Positions 59,401 to 64,000 of a stretch of 64,000 nt of DNA are shown here, in pieces. Where the stretch lies: NCBI GenBank assembly GCA_903813345.2, contig CAIIXF020000009.1:26512740-26576739 (forward strand), read 5' to 3'. The position numbers were made by a program, and so were the translations under genes. Position 1 is the first letter of the stretch. Every line of letters begins with the position of its first letter. The DNA is from Owenia fusiformis. Taxonomy: Eukaryota; Annelida; Polychaeta; Sabellida; Oweniidae. Under the pieces are notes generated by a model, which did not search any database, had not been told where the DNA came from, and was given only the letters and a program-made list of their open reading frames with translations.

Positions 59401-60280
59401 GAAATTTTTTGTCAGCGAAAATTTGGGCTTTTACAGTAGACTGACGGTAGATCAATTATACAATATCTTGTTGCCCGCAATTTTGTCACCCCCTCCATCT
59501 GATTCTGCCTTAAAACATTTTCTAAAGTTTCTTGTAGCATATCATGTTATTTTTTGTTATCAAAGTCTCATGGGATATACAGGGTGTTCCAAAAGTAACA
59601 GGACTGGTGCTGGCATTTTGTTAAATATATATATTTCGATTGGACAATTTTATTTCATTCCATCATTTACTGGACATTGTGTCACTCTAAAAAGTATTTC
59701 ATTAAGTTTCTGATATTCCACATGAGCATCGGTGTTTGCTAAGTTCAGTAGATTGGTTAATGTTTTAAAACTATGCTATCCTACACAAAATGTCAGTGTG
59801 GCATTGCCCGGGGATTTATGCCATCGTTTCGATCTTTCTCCAAAGGTCAGTAAACATGGTATGATAACTCATTTCTTCTTCGACTTCACATTAATATTGA
59901 TAGATGAAACATGGATGAGGATAACACGGGGATTATATCCCTTGATATTTGCATAGCCTTCATTTACAGAAACAGTGTGGCCTGTATTGATATATTTGTA
60001 TAGAAGGCTTTCAATTACCTTTTAACAATGAATAACCAGATTATATAATGGTTAGTCACATATGATTTATTGGCGAGTTTGTGGTGGTTTGGTTTGAAGC
60101 ATTCATTAGTTTTTTTTCAAGTTTACCTATCGATGAAGTAGCAATTAAGAACTAACCTACGAAGTTCAGCAATCATCATAAAAATGTCAAAAAGAATGTG
60201 GATTATTTATCCAACTAAGCAGTAATACTTCTGTTAGATTGGCAAGTCACATGAGTTCAAGTGAAAACCAATAAATAGTA

Positions 60281-61487
60281 GAGAGGTTAAGCTACACGTA
60301 TAAATGCAAACCGTGAACCTGAACGCGTAAGTCCACGCTCAAGTACACGTTTAAGAAAATTTTCTGTTAAGCTACACGTCTGAAACCATGTCAGTGGACG
60401 TGGAGCTATATTTATGTGGTGACTGTGTCTAAAGTTCATGTCTCTATGGTGTAATGGATAGCACTACCAACTCGTGTCCGTTAGGCCTGGGTTCGAATCT
60501 ACAGTAGTCGCATCAAAACATTTTGTTTTATTTTATTTTTGCTGTATTTAATATTCAATGCACCCTTCATTACGATCTTCCCATGATCAAAAATGAATTC
60601 ATCTAATTTTTAAAAATGAATATACTGTTTTTATTATTACATTTTTATGTACACTAGTACCGTGTTGACCTATATTCAGTACTGCATTGATGAATGAGCC
60701 ACTTATTAGGGCCAATATTCAATCATAAAGTGTACAGGGGTAGAGATGCCAAACCAGGAAGTATTTTTGTGTCTGTCAAAATCCATTTGCATCCTACACA
60801 TCCCTACATCTTATCCAAATATGTTATTAATAAATGAAACATAACAGTATAATCTTAGGGTTTAAAAAGTTGTATGGCATTTCAAAAGTGTAAAAGTTGC
60901 TTTTGAAGCATTTTTCTATAACCTTTTTCAAATTGAATGTAGTAATAAGGCAATCGTAGGCCCTGGTTGTCATTTCATTTTGTTTAGTATACCTATTGTA
61001 CTAAGCCTCGGGTATCAAATTGGCCCTGCCTGTTGATATTGTACGGAATGAACAAACGATCACATTTGAAGTTGTCATTTACCCATTAAAATGTATTCTT
61101 ATTTCCAATTAAGGATTGGGGTTTACCAATATAACAAGCAAGATTGTCTGTATCAAATATGGGCTCCAGGGTCATCCTAGAACATAGCTAAAATCAATCA
61201 CATAATGAGCGACGTGTAATCCCTCATCTACACGTAAAAACCTGTAACTTTCACGCTTACCTGTAGAAAGTAGACTTAACTGACGTCATTTCCCTGCGCG
61301 CGCATAGAAGTACACGTTCATGATTTGTTGAATACGCGTCTGTAATTGCACGAATATGATAATCTCATGTAAAAACCTGTTAACTTCACGCTGGCCCACA
61401 GGAAATAAACAAATCCGACGTCATTTATCTGCGCGCGCATTGAAGTTCACGTTCAAGTTTTGTTAAAAACGTGTAGCTTAACCTCTC
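60281..61487. mobile_element. 1.2-kb TIR element with tRNA-like and CRE modules
   Basis: TIRs GAGAGGTTAAGCTACACGT (60281-60299) and the perfect complement (61469-61487) are flanked by TA on both sides. The CTACACGT word recurs internally (near 60394 and 61229). A ~110-bp module at 61231-61345 is duplicated at 61366-61472. A tRNA-like sequence sits at 60440-60512. No transposase ORF is present. Confidence 0.8.
60440..60512 (+). other. tRNA-like sequence (pol III A and B boxes), not a functional tRNA
   Basis: TGGTGTAATGGATAGCA (A box region, 60447-60463) and GGTTCGAATCT (B box, 60490-60500) look like a Gln/Arg-type tRNA. The acceptor and T stems do not pair, so this is a tRNA-derived pol III promoter or pseudo-tRNA, as in SINE heads. 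Confidence 0.5.
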
Positions 61488-64000
61488 TAATGCCAACAAA
61501 CCTTGCTTCATAAGTTCATAACATCAATGTCGCAAAGATCTGGATGATAGACATCGAATGCATATTGGTTGGATACATGGAATGATATCTCAGAGATTTT
61601 GCCCAAATTGCCTATATACTTTCTATACAACTTCAAAGGACTCTTCGTTCTTCTACAGTAGTTTGTTATAATGAACTCTGATTTGATATAGAATATAGAA
61701 TTGCATTTGTTAAAGTATCTCTTGATCAATTCAAATGTACTTTGACAAATGCCATGAGCATTACTGTGGAAATGGTCTTTGGCTTCTTTATTTTATCTCG
61801 GGTTTTGTAATATGGACTCACAAAATACACATGGTTGTAAAAAACAGTTGCATCATTATCGATGGGGAGTTTTACAGGTAGTTTGTCCGATCACGATCAC
61901 CTACCTTATCCATCAAAAAGATGGCAAGATTAGCACTAGGATCAACGTATTGCGAGAAAACATAATGTAAATACAGACAGGCTTTGGTCGGATCAAATGT
62001 AATGCAGGTCGAAGCAGAAAGAATGACAGTTCGGGATATTAAAGAGGACAGACAGATCTGAGATGTAAGTATTCAAAGGTTAGGTCGTTACACGAATGAC
62101 ACAAGGGGACCATGCTTTAAAGTAGATGAAATACTTTTTTTGTAAATGTCAATGTTTATAGCATAGGTTATTGTGACTAATGATATATTGTAAAAACAAG
62201 ACAAGTTCAGTAAAATTAATTGATAAGGTGCCTTTACAGATTCAAATCCTTCTTGTACACTCCCCTCCATAAGTTTGGCAACCGGATACATCCCCTAAGA
62301 TCACTTATCATAGCATGTGCATCGTGATTGGCTATTTGAAAAGAATCACCAGTCATTTTGTACTATTGTAACTGAGGTACAAAAGTAAGGTTAAGGCATT
62401 GACACTTGACAGCCCCTTATATGGTATTAGATAAAAAAAACTTCCGAGTTCCTAATTAATGGAGATGAGTGTACTTGTAAACTTTACGGAATGTTGCCAA
62501 CGTCGTAACTTATACTTACACAAAGTACAAACCAACAAACACTCCCTATTATAAGCTTGGAAACCCATGAATTTTTCATTGGATTACTGTATGTATGTCT
62601 TTGTATCAATGGAGTCTTGTCTATAATACCCAAAGAAAGAATCACAACTGCCTTGTTCTTCAGTTACATGTCGGTTATTATGATGAATAGTCCAGGTTAT
62701 TCAAACTAGGAAATGGTTGGTAATTGCAAATTGGATGACAGGATATCAATCCAATTCAAAGTTTGTAAAAGAGTTTCAAAAAGAATGTAAGAATTTAACC
62801 CAATGCACACTAATTTTTAAGTCGTTTATTTTACTACATCTCCATAAATCCACAAATGCCAATTTGCAAATGCATCTGTTGTTAGTTTACGATTTCGGTG
62901 TCTGAATGCAGGTGGTTGGATGAACAAGCCCTATTTGAATTTTATGTTAAGATATAGTCCTAGTGATTTGGTTTTCTGTCATTTTTCTCCTTCCCTACCC
63001 CATTAGGGCACCATCTGGCGTTTGGTAAGTGAATCTGGGCTTAATATTTATGTTATAAGGTAAGTCCTAATTCATCTGAAAACATGTCAAAGTTCAGTGG
63101 GAAATTTCATTTTAAATTGGCGGCGGAGTGATTTTGACTTTGGTGATTATACTAGAATTTTCTGAGAAATCTGACGATATAGGGGGTTAGTCTCTTCAAG
63201 TAAATTTATCTAAAAATTCGGTGGACGAGCCATGGTAAGTTTGTAATAGCAGGCTAGGTTAGTCTCTCCCGAATACAGTGGTATGTTGCACTAGGCCTGG
63301 ATACTGAGACATAGGGTAACATGTTATAATGGTCACCCAAGGGAAAGTCTTCTGAGGTCTCCAACCTGAGATAATATTAATTTGTTGGTATACTGGGATT
63401 TCGTCTACCAATGCCTTTGTCACATATACCTATGCAAATGGGCCATGAAGGAGGTTAAAATACATGTACGTGTAGAATTATGATTCTCTGTGGATTAGTT
63501 CTCCCATTTGTACTGTTTACTTGGCATATTGAGTATAAGGTATACGGAAAATATTAACTAGGTCTCTTAAATTTTAGAGCGCATGACTCCCGTGAGATTT
63601 TGACTGAGACATTTTGAATGATTGAACTAATGTAATATTTTTAACTGTGTATTTCCCCGTTAGACCTTGCATTTCCATCATTACCATAAAATGTATATAA
63701 TGTTATCAATGCCGTAATCGACCTGTAGTTCATTTTATATATAATTGTTCATTTTAACCATGTATATATGCCATAACGATATTAGTTGCAATGGGAATAA
63801 TGAAAATATTGAAGAACTTATTTAGCCTTTACTGAAAACTAATAAGTCAATTGACGCCAGCAATATTAATTCTACAGCATTGTGCAAGAGGAGGAAAATT
63901 AAACATGCGTAAGATCAAACTGTTAATCTCCGAAAATTCTCATTTATATAAACTGCTACAGTGACCCATCCTTTGATTAATATACCCGTGTCTTTTATAC

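Larger units (their letters stand above)
56614..64000. other. gene-free right flank
   Basis: Besides the 1.2-kb TIR element at 60.3-61.5 kb nothing is recognised. 59442-59510 shares CGCAATTTTGTCACCCCCT-type sequence with 34773-34830, and 63470-63560 shares GTTTACTTGGC-type sequence with 31260-31330. Both are dispersed repeats. Confidence 0.5.

Noticed and set aside
60440-60512. Functional tRNA gene
   Set aside because: A and B boxes are present, but the acceptor and T stems do not pair, so it is only tRNA-like.

Overview
The window is AT-rich animal nuclear DNA. It has intron-containing genes, canonical GT-AG splice sites, a metazoan-type CCAAT/TATA promoter, and dense short terminal-inverted-repeat (TIR) elements and minisatellites. 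The gene content (MRE11, the ciliary gene CFAP96 and a GNAT acetyltransferase) and the very frequent TACATGTA/ACATGTAC words suggest a lophotrochozoan, most likely a marine bivalve mollusc. That taxon is an inference and not proven by the sequence.

Layout: 1-8.5 kb has no recognisable gene. It holds a 625-bp foldback element with TA target duplication (317-941), a 285-bp TIR element with a 7-bp target duplication (2143-2427), hairpins, a third small TIR element (6871-7221) and a ~160-bp tandem array (7428-7950). From 18.8 kb down to 8.8 kb on the minus strand lies a complete MRE11 gene (eight coding exons, 696 aa predicted), with transposable elements and tandem repeats in its introns. 18.8-22.4 kb is intergenic and includes a large inverted minisatellite. 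22.8-27.1 kb on the plus strand is a complete CFAP96 (C4orf47) gene with six common exons and two candidate alternative last exons. 30.2-34.9 kb on the plus strand is a GNAT-family acetyltransferase gene with a CCAAT box, a TATA box, two upstream ORFs and seven coding exons. One exon junction shows a one-base phase conflict. 35-64 kb has no gene I can support. It contains several TIR elements, one with a ~10.5-bp periodic motif, one with a tRNA-like promoter and a duplicated CRE/GCGCGCGC module. It also has a retroposed fragment with a clear 15-bp target duplication, long perfect palindromes, and two promoter-like clusters with no identified gene.

The three genes are not one pathway. MRE11 is a double-strand-break nuclease of the MRN complex, CFAP96 is a cilium/centrosome protein, and the GNAT protein is an acetyl-CoA-dependent acetyltransferase of unknown substrate. 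MRE11 and CFAP96 are divergently arranged about 4 kb apart. Nothing here looks like a new multi-gene system. The most interesting signals are the MRE11 splice donor lying inside a minisatellite, the duplicated CFAP96 last exon, and the helically phased motif array in the 35.5-36.3 kb element.
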